A model generated the notes under the pieces. That model was not told the origin of the DNA. It ran no database searches and saw only the letters and a program-made list of their open reading frames with translations. Positions 1 to 8,625 of a DNA stretch of 33,405 bases are shown here, piece after piece. The position numbers and the translations under genes are program-made. This DNA comes from Cytophagales bacterium (GTDB taxonomy: Bacteria > Bacteroidota > Bacteroidia > Cytophagales > UBA9547), in contig REAG01000123.1 of the NCBI GenBank assembly GCA_004294265.1, forward strand, positions 1-33,405, written 5' to 3'. Each line of letters starts with the position of its first letter. The stretch's first letter is position 1.

Positions 1-69
1 AAAACCCCTTTCTTATTTCCCCAATGGGGAAAAGTTAAAAAGGAATTGTAATTATTTATTTGACTTTAT
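1..69. repeat. Dispersed element copy 1 (partner at 26092-26160), with hairpin TTTCCCC-AAT-GGGGAAA; may continue outside window
   Basis: First 22 nt identical to 26092-26113; similarity continues to the ...gactttata segment. Confidence 0.85.
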
Positions 70-319
70 ATAATAATCTTTCAATTTTTTAAAAAAATTT
101 CTTTTTAATCTCTAAATGCGTTAATACAATATTTTTTAATTTTTATACCATAAAAAATGATTTAAGAAATTAATTTGATAACAATTACTTAAATACTTCA
201 AAAAAATATTTATTTATTTTTTAAAATACCTATTGAAAATTAAGCATAAATACTTATTTTTATAAATTATAATCAAAAACTCATTCATTTTTGAACTTAG
301 TTTATAAAAAAAATAGCAA

Positions 320-3300
320 ATGTCTAATTCTTTCGATAAAAAATCCTATAAATCTACCTGTTCTTATTGTGGTGTTGGCTGTGGAATTATTGTTCACAAA
401 GAAACCAATGGAAAAATCAAAATAGAAGGCGATAAAGACCATCCTGTTAATAAAGGAATGCTTTGTTCTAAGGGAATGAATTTACACTATACCGTAATGG
501 ATAAGTCAGATAGAATTTTTTATCCAGAAATGCGTTGGGGTAGAAATCAACCACGCCAAAGAGTTAGCTGGGATCAAGCATTGGATAGAACTGCCGCCAC
601 ATTTAAGACTTTTATAGAAAAATATGGACCTGATTCGGTTGGCTTTTATGTTTCAGGACAATGTCTCACTGAAGAGTATTATGTAATAAATAAATTAATT
701 AAAGGATTTATTGGTTCAAATAATATTGATACAAATTCTAGATTGTGTATGAGTTCGGCTGTGGTTGGTTATAAGCTTAGTTTGGGCGAGGATGCCGTTC
801 CTGTTTGTTATGATGATATTGAAATTGCAGATACTTTTTTTGTAACTGGTGCAAATCCTGCGTGGTGCCACCCGATTTTATGGCGAAGAGTGGAAGCTCA
901 CAAACAAAAAAATCCTGATACAAAAATAATTGTGGTTGATCCACGAAAAACGCAAACGGCTGCCATCGCAGATTTGCATTTGCAAATCAATCCTGGAACG
1001 GATATTGTTTTGTATCATGCCATTGGAAGATTATTAATAGAAAAAGATGCTGTCGATTTAGACTTTATTACTAATTATGCAGATGGTTTTGAAAAATATA
1101 AAGAAATAGTTTTCCTTAAAACTTTGAAAGAATCTGCCACTATTTGTGGTGTTCGAGCGGAAGATATTCGTTGGGCAGCCGAATATATCAGTCGTGCCAA
1201 AGGTTTTATAACAATGTGGACGATGGGTTTGAACCAATCTGTGATTGGAGTGAATAAAAATTTGGCTTTAATTAACTTAAATTTAATTACAGGTCATATT
1301 GGTAAACCTGGTTCTGGACCGTTTTCGCTCACTGGTCAGCCCAATGCGATGGGAGGCAGAGAAGTTGGTGGATTAGCAAATTTATTACCAAACCATCGAG
1401 ATTTATTAAACCCCGAACACCGCAAAGCGGTGGAGGATTTTTGGAAAAGTCCTGTTCAAATTGCATCAAAACCGGGTCTGACTGCAACTGAAATGTTTGA
1501 GGCTTTGGCAGATGGCAGAATGAAAGCCATTTGGATTGTTTGCACAAATCCATTGGTAAGCATGCCTGATGTGCGAACGGTAGAAAAGGCTTTAGAAAAG
1601 GCAAAATTCGTGGTTGTTCAAGATTGTTCTTGGCTTTCGGACACTACAAAATATGCGGATGTGATACTTCCTGCGGCTTCATGGACAGAAAAAGAAGGCA
1701 CAATGACAAATTCCGAACGCAGAATAACTTACTTAAATAAAATTGTAGATGCACCAGGAGAAGCTCTGCCTGACACAGATATTATTTTGAAATTTGCCAA
1801 AAAAATGGGTTTTGGCAATTCATTTAATTATAAAAATTGCGAAGAAGTTTATGCAGAACATGCTGCACTTTCCGAAGGTACAAATACTGATATTTCAGGA
1901 TTAAATTATGAAATTCTAAAAGCAAATACTTCCGTTCAATGGCCATTTCCGAAAGGAGAATTATTGGGAGGAAAAGAAAGATTATTTGAAAATAAAATAT
2001 TTTATACACTAAATAAAAAAGCTCAAATTCATGCGGTATCTGATGTCAATTTATCTGAATCATTATCAACTGAATTACCTCTTATTCTTACCACAGGAAG
2101 AATAAGAGATCAGTGGCATACAATGACAAAAACTGGAAAAGTAAATAAACTAAAACAACATATTGAAGTTCCATATTTAGAAATTCATCCATCTGATGCA
2201 GAAAAAAGGCATATTTTGGAAGATAGTATTGTAGTTATCAATAATGCAAGAGGCGAAGTTAGAGCAAAAGCAAAAGTAACTACTGATATAAAAAAAGGAG
2301 TTGTATTTTTACCTATGCACTGGGGAAAAACAATGAATAATGATTTTGGAAGAGCCAATAATCTTACCAATAATTTGGTTGATGCTCGCTCCAAAGAACC
2401 TGATTTTAAGTTTGCTGCTGTTCAGGTCGCTTTATTTAAAAAACCAAAACAAAAAATCGTAATAGTGGGTGCTGGTGCTGCTTGTTTTGGCTTTTGTAAA
2501 TCCTACAGAGAGCTGAATAAAGAAGACGAAATTCATATTTTTTCAAAAGAATTATGGCCTTTTTATAACCGAGTTATGTTGCCTGATTATATTTCGGGGC
2601 ATCAAGTGTGGGAACAATTAGTTAAGTTAAAAGATGAGGAAATTCCTGATTGGGATTTGCATGTTCATAGAGAAACTTTGATTTCAAATATTGATAGAAC
2701 TAATAAAACCATCACTGACGATAAAGGAATTGTACATAAGTATGATATTTTATTTTTAGGCATGGGAAGCCGTGCTTTTATGCCAAAAGAAGTCCCTATT
2801 GGCAAAATGGCTGGTATTTTCAATATGAGAAGTAGAATTGATGCCGACAAATTATTGCCTTATTGTTTGCCAAATGCACATATATTAATAGTCGGAGGTG
2901 GACTTTTGGGCTTAGAATTGGCAGCTTCTTTAACACAAATGAAAGTTAAAATTACAGTTGTCAATCGAACGGACAGGTTAATGGAACGGCAATTGGATAG
3001 TTTAGGAAGTCAATTACTTTTAGAAGAATATCAAGAACGTAATATTCAGTTTTATTTTAATGATGAAGTTCAGTCATTTTTTGGAAATGAACACATCGAA
3101 GCTGTAACTTTAAAATCTGGAAAAAGAATTGAATGTTCAGCTGCAGTTTTTGCTATTGGCACAACGCCAAATGTGGAACTTGCAAGAGCTTCCGGGATTG
3201 ATGTAAAGCGTGGAGTTGTAGTGAATGAATATTTGCAAACTTCAGATTCTAGTATTTACGCAGCAGGAGAAATTGCAGAATTTAAAGGCATGATGTGGGG

Positions 3301-3862
3301 AATTACTGCTGCAGCCGAGCAACAAGCCGATGTGATTGCAAAGCATCTTTCGGGCGATTTGAGTGCCATTTATAAAGGTTCTACTTTTATGAATATCTTA
3401 AAAATGGAAGGATTGCAACTTTGTTCGATTGGTTTTCCAGAAGCTCCGCCCGATGATCCCACTTACGAAGAGGTGGTTTTTATAGATAAATCGCAACGCT
3501 ATTATAAAAAATGTGTTATTCACAACGACAAATTAATTGGAGCAATTTTAATTGGAGATAAATCAGAATTTATAGAATTTAAAGATTTAATTAGTAATAA
3601 AATTGAACTTTCGGATAAGCGTTTGGAATTACTTCGTTCCAATAAAAAAGCCGAACCTGTACTTGGAAAATTGGTTTGCTCTTGCAATAGTGTTGGAGAA
3701 GGAAATTTGGTAAATAAAGTAAAAGCAGGATGCAAAGACTTTACGGCTTTATGCAAAGAAACAGGTGCTGGCATGGGTTGCGGTAGTTGCAGACCCGAAG
3801 TTAAAGGAATTTTAGAACGTGAATATAAACCCGAAAAAGCAGGAAAATTAGAAATGGTTTAA
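320..3862 (+). CDS. nasA: Assimilatory nitrate reductase, multidomain fusion: molybdopterin (bis-MGD) catalytic domain + NirB-like FAD/NAD(P)H-type pyridine nucleotide-disulfide oxidoreductase + C-terminal BFD-like [2Fe-2S] domain
   Basis: 1180-aa ORF. N-terminal CSYCGVGCG...GMLCSKG is a 4Fe-4S motif; SRLCMSSAV fits the Mo-ligand region. Middle KIVIVGAGAACFGF and ILIVGGGLLGLELAASL are two dinucleotide-binding Rossmann motifs. C-terminus LVCSCNSVGEGNL...GAGMGCGSCRPEV is BFD-like. Confidence 0.92.
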   Translation: MSNSFDKKSYKSTCSYCGVGCGIIVHKETNGKIKIEGDKDHPVNKGMLCSKGMNLHYTVMDKSDRIFYPEMRWGRNQPRQRVSWDQALDRTAATFKTFIEKYGPDSVGFYVSGQCLTEEYYVINKLIKGFIGSNNIDTNSRLCMSSAVVGYKLSLGEDAVPVCYDDIEIADTFFVTGANPAWCHPILWRRVEAHKQKNPDTKIIVVDPRKTQTAAIADLHLQINPGTDIVLYHAIGRLLIEKDAVDLDFITNYADGFEKYKEIVFLKTLKESATICGVRAEDIRWAAEYISRAKGFITMWTMGLNQSVIGVNKNLALINLNLITGHIGKPGSGPFSLTGQPNAMGGREVGGLANLLPNHRDLLNPEHRKAVEDFWKSPVQIASKPGLTATEMFEALADGRMKAIWIVCTNPLVSMPDVRTVEKALEKAKFVVVQDCSWLSDTTKYADVILPAASWTEKEGTMTNSERRITYLNKIVDAPGEALPDTDIILKFAKKMGFGNSFNYKNCEEVYAEHAALSEGTNTDISGLNYEILKANTSVQWPFPKGELLGGKERLFENKIFYTLNKKAQIHAVSDVNLSESLSTELPLILTTGRIRDQWHTMTKTGKVNKLKQHIEVPYLEIHPSDAEKRHILEDSIVVINNARGEVRAKAKVTTDIKKGVVFLPMHWGKTMNNDFGRANNLTNNLVDARSKEPDFKFAAVQVALFKKPKQKIVIVGAGAACFGFCKSYRELNKEDEIHIFSKELWPFYNRVMLPDYISGHQVWEQLVKLKDEEIPDWDLHVHRETLISNIDRTNKTITDDKGIVHKYDILFLGMGSRAFMPKEVPIGKMAGIFNMRSRIDADKLLPYCLPNAHILIVGGGLLGLELAASLTQMKVKITVVNRTDRLMERQLDSLGSQLLLEEYQERNIQFYFNDEVQSFFGNEHIEAVTLKSGKRIECSAAVFAIGTTPNVELARASGIDVKRGVVVNEYLQTSDSSIYAAGEIAEFKGMMWGITAAAEQQADVIAKHLSGDLSAIYKGSTFMNILKMEGLQLCSIGFPEAPPDDPTYEEVVFIDKSQRYYKKCVIHNDKLIGAILIGDKSEFIEFKDLISNKIELSDKRLELLRSNKKAEPVLGKLVCSCNSVGEGNLVNKVKAGCKDFTALCKETGAGMGCGSCRPEVKGILEREYKPEKAGKLEMV

Positions 3863-3871
3863 CAATAAATG

Positions 3872-3903
3872 TTTGTAAATAAGTATAATATTTTATATAT
3901 TTG
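3872..3903 (+). promoter_or_regulatory. Bacteroidota-type promoter: TTTG (3872-3875) - N20 - TATATTTG (3896-3903, TAnnTTTG)
   Basis: Matches the published Bacteroidetes -33 TTTG / -7 TAnnTTTG pattern with normal spacing, 21 nt before the ATG at 3924. Confidence 0.6.
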
Positions 3904-3923
3904 AATAAAATAAAAAAAAGAAA

Positions 3924-4079
3924 ATGAAAAAAGATAAAACATTAAATTCTGTTGGAGCACCTTTTTTTCAAAAAATGTTGGATATTAAAAAGGCTTTATC
4001 TACTCATTATGCCAAAAATGGAACTAATGAAGGTGCAAAAAAAATAATAGAAGATGCTAGAACCTTATCTATTCAATAA
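3924..4079 (+). CDS. Small ORF, 51 aa (MKKDKTLNSVGAPFFQKMLDIKKALSTHYAKNGTNEGAKKIIEDARTLSIQ), unknown function; overlaps the next ORF by 26 nt in another frame
   Basis: Translated by hand; absent from the supplied track (below length cutoff). Follows a promoter-like sequence and has plausible amino-acid composition. Confidence 0.5.
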   Translation: MKKDKTLNSVGAPFFQKMLDIKKALSTHYAKNGTNEGAKKIIEDARTLSIQ

Positions 4080-4533
4080 GTTAGAAGATTTGATTTATGT
4101 ATTTAAAACAACTAATAACATTGAATACAAAATAAATTTATTTTCTTTTGATTATATGTTTCATCAATATCCACACATTTCAAAATATATTTATTCTTTT
4201 GATTTAAGTTTAGTTGGTGAACATAAAAAAACGCCTCTAGACCCAAGAATAGGAATAACGGTAGCATATATACTAGGAGATTTTTTTCAAAATGAAGAAA
4301 ACGCTATTATATATGTGTGCGAAAGTTTGGATAACAGGCAAAAAGCTCGAAAAAGAAAGTTTGATGAATGGTTTAATAAATACAAAGGAAAAAAAATACT
4401 TCAAATTAATATGACAGCTTATATTGAAGGTCTTGAGATTTTAAATTCTTTAATTTTACATGTAAATAATCCAAATTTCAAAGAAATTGTTGTTGCATTT
4501 GCTGAATTGAACAATAACGCAGAAGAAAAATAA
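4054..4533 (+). CDS. DUF6169-like protein of unknown function
   Basis: 159 aa. The segment AIIYVCESLDNRQKARKRKFDEWF resembles what I recall of the DUF6169 family. Tightly spaced with the next gene (4 nt). Confidence 0.65.
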   Translation: MLEPYLFNKLEDLIYVFKTTNNIEYKINLFSFDYMFHQYPHISKYIYSFDLSLVGEHKKTPLDPRIGITVAYILGDFFQNEENAIIYVCESLDNRQKARKRKFDEWFNKYKGKKILQINMTAYIEGLEILNSLILHVNNPNFKEIVVAFAELNNNAEEK

Positions 4534-4537
4534 AAAT

Positions 4538-4936
4538 ATGAGTATAATTAAATTGCCAATTTCTTACGAAGGTGATATTTCAGACAAAATTCTTTATACT
4601 TTGTTTGATAGTGGTTCTACTTATTCGTGCATTCATCCTGATATGCTCGAAAAGTTGGCAAATCCTATAAAATTTAAGCGTCCTATGCTTTTTGGAACAG
4701 CTTCAGAAGGAAACTTTATTGAAGTAAGAGAGGCTTGTAGATTAGATTTCTATTTAGAAGACGTTCGGCTTACGGACGAGTTTTATGTTGTTCCTGGTTT
4801 ATCGGAAGATGCGATTATTGGAGCTACAACGATGCAAAAATGGCGAATAAATCTTGATTTTGAACTTGATAAGCCTATTATAGATCCTAAAGTTGCAAAA
4901 TTAATTTTAATAAATTTAATTAGAAAAGAAAACTAA
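4538..4936 (+). CDS. Retropepsin-like (clan AA) aspartic protease
   Basis: 132 aa. LFDSGSTYSCIHPDML fits the D-[ST]-G active-site motif (D-S-G-S). The second hydrophobic-hydrophobic-Gly motif is AIIGATTMQKWRINLDFE. Confidence 0.7.
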   Translation: MSIIKLPISYEGDISDKILYTLFDSGSTYSCIHPDMLEKLANPIKFKRPMLFGTASEGNFIEVREACRLDFYLEDVRLTDEFYVVPGLSEDAIIGATTMQKWRINLDFELDKPIIDPKVAKLILINLIRKEN

Positions 4937-4939
4937 AAT

Positions 4940-6391
4940 ATGAATCATATCGTAAAATTTAATGCCATTGGCGGTATTTTTACGCCACGTGTTTTGCAAG
5001 ATATTGTAGAAATTGCCTATTCAGAAAAAGTTGAAAATATCAATTTTGGACCTAGGCAAGAAATATATTTGAATGTTAAAAATGAATACATTTTAAGTTT
5101 TCAAAATCAGTTACACGAAAAAAATATTTCTTACGAATTAGATAAAGATGAATATCCAAATATTGTGAGTTCGTATGTGGCTGAAAGTATTCTTTCGCCC
5201 GATAATTGGCTTACAGAAGGAATTTATAAAGATATTTTTGATCAATTTGATTTTGATCCAAAATTAAAAGTAAATATCTGCGACTCTGTTCAAACTTTAG
5301 TTCCGTTTTTTTCTGGTGAATTGAATTTTATTGCTTCTGAAACTTACCAATATTGGTATTTATATCTTAATTTTGAAGGACAAGAAAACGTAATTCTTTG
5401 GAATAGACTAATTTACACCACCGATATTCCTAAAATTTGTAAAGAAATAGAAGAATTATTTTTAAACAATAAAATTACAAATGGCAACCAAATAATGGCA
5501 ACTGTAAACGAAAATACGATTTTTCTTTTTGAGAATATTACAAAAGATTTAAAATTACCTCGATTTGTATTTCCTTATTATGAAGGAATGGTAAAATATG
5601 GTGATAAATATTGGCTTGGCGTTTACCGCAGAGATTATCTTTATCCAATTCCGTTTATCTTTGAATTATGCAAATTATGTAACCATACCGATATTGGTCA
5701 GTTGTGCATCACACCATGGCGTACTTTGATTGTAAAAGGTATAGAATCTAAAGACCGTATTTATTGGGAGAAAATATTAGGAAAACATGGAATTAACCTC
5801 AGACACTCTTCAAACGAACTTAATTGGATTGTGGATGATATAAATTCGGAAGAAATTGAAATCAAAAAACATATCATTCGGGCTTTTGACAAAGACGATG
5901 TGCGTACTTTTGGATTAGTTTTTGGCATAAAATTAAATCCATCTAAGTTTATCCCAGCTTCCATTATCATTGAAAAGTGCAAAACTGAAGATAACAGTTT
6001 ACCATCTTTTGATATTTATTATTCAGATAATTTTAATCCTAATAATCCAAACAAAAATATATTTGCACATGGAATTTATAAAAATGAACTTTCTGCTAAA
6101 TTATTAGAATTAAGTAAAAAATTTTTTAGTAACCTAAACGAAATAGAAAAAAGTAAACCTATCGGAAAAAATGTAATTTCTAAAACAACTTCCGAAAAAA
6201 TTGATCTAGATTTACATCAATGTCTATCATGTTTTACAGTTTATGACGAACGATTTGGTGATGAAATGCAAGGTATTAAAAAAGGAATTAAATTTGAAAA
6301 TTTACCAATATCTTACTGTTGTCCGACTTGCGAAACACCTAAAAATAAATTTATTAAAATAAATATTGAAAAAATATTGAATAATAATTGA
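4940..6391 (+). CDS. Nitrite/sulfite reductase ferredoxin-like (half-domain) protein with C-terminal rubredoxin domain
   Basis: NFGPRQEIYLN, INICDSVQTLVPFFSGELNFIAS-type region, CITPWRTLIVKGI and DVRTFGLVFGIKL resemble sulfite/nitrite reductase-like domains. C-terminal CLSC...YCCPTC is a rubredoxin iron site. The canonical siroheme/4Fe-4S C-x5-C...C-x3-C set is not seen. Confidence 0.75.
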   Translation: MNHIVKFNAIGGIFTPRVLQDIVEIAYSEKVENINFGPRQEIYLNVKNEYILSFQNQLHEKNISYELDKDEYPNIVSSYVAESILSPDNWLTEGIYKDIFDQFDFDPKLKVNICDSVQTLVPFFSGELNFIASETYQYWYLYLNFEGQENVILWNRLIYTTDIPKICKEIEELFLNNKITNGNQIMATVNENTIFLFENITKDLKLPRFVFPYYEGMVKYGDKYWLGVYRRDYLYPIPFIFELCKLCNHTDIGQLCITPWRTLIVKGIESKDRIYWEKILGKHGINLRHSSNELNWIVDDINSEEIEIKKHIIRAFDKDDVRTFGLVFGIKLNPSKFIPASIIIEKCKTEDNSLPSFDIYYSDNFNPNNPNKNIFAHGIYKNELSAKLLELSKKFFSNLNEIEKSKPIGKNVISKTTSEKIDLDLHQCLSCFTVYDERFGDEMQGIKKGIKFENLPISYCCPTCETPKNKFIKINIEKILNNN

Positions 6392-6420
6392 CATTTGTCT
6401 AAATAATTACGACATTTGTG
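6390..6420. promoter_or_regulatory. Candidate operator of the Xre-RES module: two GACATTTGT[C/G] sites 21 bp apart (6390-6399 and 6411-6420)
   Basis: Direct repeat of GACATTTGT, each half-palindromic (GACA-TT-TGT[C/G]), immediately upstream of the antitoxin ATG at 6439. Confidence 0.4.
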
Positions 6421-6438
6421 TTGTTAAAAATAAGCAAA

Positions 6439-6906
6439 ATGAAAAAATCAAAATTTATTGACACAGAAGAGCAAGATATATCCGTTGTAAGTGAGCCACA
6501 AATTTCCTACCATACAACTGCAAATCCTAATTTTTATAATCCATATAAAATGATAGATACAGCTCGAAGTGGCGTATCAAAAAAGAAACTTTTGGAACTT
6601 TCTTATTCTACTAATATTGATATTGTAGAAATGGCAAAAATGCTTCATGTTTCAGTTCGTACTATTCAACGATATTCAGACAATGACAAACTAGACACGC
6701 ACATCAGTGAGCATATTTTAATGATTGAAAAGCTTTATCAAAAAGGTAATTCAACTTTTGATTCTCCAAATGGTTTTCATAATTGGATGAACACAGAGCT
6801 TTTTGCACTTAACTTTCAAAAACCTATCAGTTTTTTGGATACCTTATCAGGTGTTGAATTAGTTTACAACAAAATTGGGCAGTTTGAGCATGGCATTTTT
6901 GCATAA
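6439..6906 (+). CDS. Xre/MbcA/ParS-type antitoxin of a RES-Xre toxin-antitoxin module (track ORF opens at GTG 6418; ATG 6439 preferred)
   Basis: Helix-turn-helix-like TNIDIVEMAKMLHVSVRTIQRYSDND and C-terminal toxin-binding-like SPNGFHNWMNTELFALNFQKPISFLDTLSGVELVYNKIGQFEHGIFA. Directly precedes a RES gene. Confidence 0.88.
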   Translation: MKKSKFIDTEEQDISVVSEPQISYHTTANPNFYNPYKMIDTARSGVSKKKLLELSYSTNIDIVEMAKMLHVSVRTIQRYSDNDKLDTHISEHILMIEKLYQKGNSTFDSPNGFHNWMNTELFALNFQKPISFLDTLSGVELVYNKIGQFEHGIFA

Positions 6907-6912
6907 ATATCA

Positions 6913-7362
6913 ATGAAAGTTTATAGAATTGCAAAAAAAAACTTTGCCAAAGATTTAACTGGTGAAGGAGCTAGATTATACGGAGGAAGATGGAATTTTA
7001 TCGGAGATACAATGCTTTACACAGCAAGTAATGTAGCTTTAGCGGCTTTAGAGGTGGTTGTAAATATGCAATTTGTAAATATTCCTTCAGATTATAAAAT
7101 AGTGGTTATTGAAATACCTGATATTTTAAAAGTTTATTCTATGGAAATGGATGCAGACATAAATTGGACTAAAAATATAACTATATCTCAGTATTTTGGA
7201 CAGCAATGGTTAAATTCTAAAGTGTCTTTGTTAGCTGAGGTTTCTTCAGTCATTGTTCCGATTGATAAAAATATTTTAATAAATCCTTTGCACCCTGATT
7301 TTTCTAAAGTAAAAATTATTGACGTACAAGATTTTAATTTTGATAAAAGACTTATAAAATAA
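6913..7362 (+). CDS. RES-domain toxin
   Basis: 149 aa; MKVYRIAKKNFAKDLTGEGARLYGGRWNFIGDTMLYTASNVALAALEVVV is characteristic of RES-domain toxins. Confidence 0.9.
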   Translation: MKVYRIAKKNFAKDLTGEGARLYGGRWNFIGDTMLYTASNVALAALEVVVNMQFVNIPSDYKIVVIEIPDILKVYSMEMDADINWTKNITISQYFGQQWLNSKVSLLAEVSSVIVPIDKNILINPLHPDFSKVKIIDVQDFNFDKRLIK

Positions 7363-7364
7363 AT

Positions 7365-8321
7365 TTGATTATTACCGATTCATATTCTCGTATTTTTAAA
7401 ACTTTGCGTGTTAGCCTTACCAATACTTGTAATTTGGCTTGTACGTATTGTGTAAACGAAAATGCTGATTATAAGCAAGTTAGTAAATTTGAAAATCAAA
7501 TTTTAAAAACGGAAAATCTATTAGAAATAATCATTAAATTACACAAAATCTTACAATTTAAAACTATTAGACTTACAGGTGGAGAACCTACTTTGTATAA
7601 AAATATTGTGCCTTTAATTCAACAATTATCAAGTCTAGACGTTAAAATCAAACTAACAACCAATGGATTTTTACTTAAAAATTTAATAGATAAATTAAAT
7701 ATAAATGAATTAGACTCTATTAATGTTTCGTTGGATGCCATGGATGAAGACATATTTTTTAGAATTAGCAAACGCAGAAGTTTATATAAAATCTTGGAAG
7801 GTATTGAAGCAGCAAAATCAAAAAATATTCATGTAAAATTAAATGCTGTTATTTTAAAAAACATAAATAGCTCACAGATTTTACCCTTATTAGAATATTC
7901 GTTTTCAAAAAATATATCTATTCGTTTTTTAGAATTAATGAAAATGGGACACATAAAAGATGGTAATTTTGATAATTTTTTTAGTCAAAAAGATATTTTA
8001 AAAGTAATAAAATCTAAATATGAATTTAAAAAAATACTTAGAGAAGATGCTGCAACTGCCAATTATTGGCAAACAAAATCAGGGAATACTTTTGGAATCA
8101 TCGCCAATGAGTCTGAACCATTTTGTGCTGACTGCAATCGTTTACGCTTAGACAGTTCCGGTAATATTTTTGGTTGTCTGAGTTCAAATACGCCTTTAGA
8201 TATTTCACAAATTTATGAAAATGACTATTTACTAGAAGAAAAACTTAATCTTGCGATGGCTCAAAAGCAAGTTTTAAAGTTTACAGGTAGTAATTTAAGT
8301 ATGCTTGAAATTGGTGGTTAA
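7365..8321 (+). CDS. moaA: GTP 3',8-cyclase (molybdenum cofactor biosynthesis protein A), probable TTG start
   Basis: Radical SAM CNLACTYC, LTGGEPTLY, C-terminal cluster FCADCNRLRLDSSGNIFGCL, and C-terminal GG. Confidence 0.92.
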   Translation: MIITDSYSRIFKTLRVSLTNTCNLACTYCVNENADYKQVSKFENQILKTENLLEIIIKLHKILQFKTIRLTGGEPTLYKNIVPLIQQLSSLDVKIKLTTNGFLLKNLIDKLNINELDSINVSLDAMDEDIFFRISKRRSLYKILEGIEAAKSKNIHVKLNAVILKNINSSQILPLLEYSFSKNISIRFLELMKMGHIKDGNFDNFFSQKDILKVIKSKYEFKKILREDAATANYWQTKSGNTFGIIANESEPFCADCNRLRLDSSGNIFGCLSSNTPLDISQIYENDYLLEEKLNLAMAQKQVLKFTGSNLSMLEIGG

Positions 8322-8333
8322 AAATTAAAATAG

Positions 8334-8567
8334 ATGAAATTAAAAACATTTGCTGTCATTAAAGATATTATTGGAGATGACATTATTATAGATAAAAATT
8401 TACATACAATAGGAGATTTAAAGTATTATTTAATAGAAAAATACCCCAAAATCATTTCTTTAATAGAAAGTTCTCGTTTTGCAGTGGAAATGCAAATTGT
8501 TAATTTAGATTTTAATATTTCAGAAATTTCAACAGTTTATATTATCCCTCCTAGTAGTGGTGGTTGA
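8334..8567 (+). CDS. moaD: Molybdopterin synthase sulfur-carrier subunit (MoaD/ThiS family)
   Basis: 77 aa, ubiquitin-like length, ends IIPPSSGG (C-terminal Gly-Gly), follows moaA. Confidence 0.82.
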   Translation: MKLKTFAVIKDIIGDDIIIDKNLHTIGDLKYYLIEKYPKIISLIESSRFAVEMQIVNLDFNISEISTVYIIPPSSGG

Positions 8568-8625
8568 GGTAATAAATTATTATTATTAAATTAAAAAAAT
8601 GATAAACTATTAGTAATAAATTTAT

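Noticed and set aside
1329-1604. Minus-strand ORF inside the nitrate reductase gene (also 1824-2009, 2185-2394, 2665-2850, 3520-3774)
   Set aside because: Fully inside a strongly supported CDS on the opposite strand; no family-like motifs.
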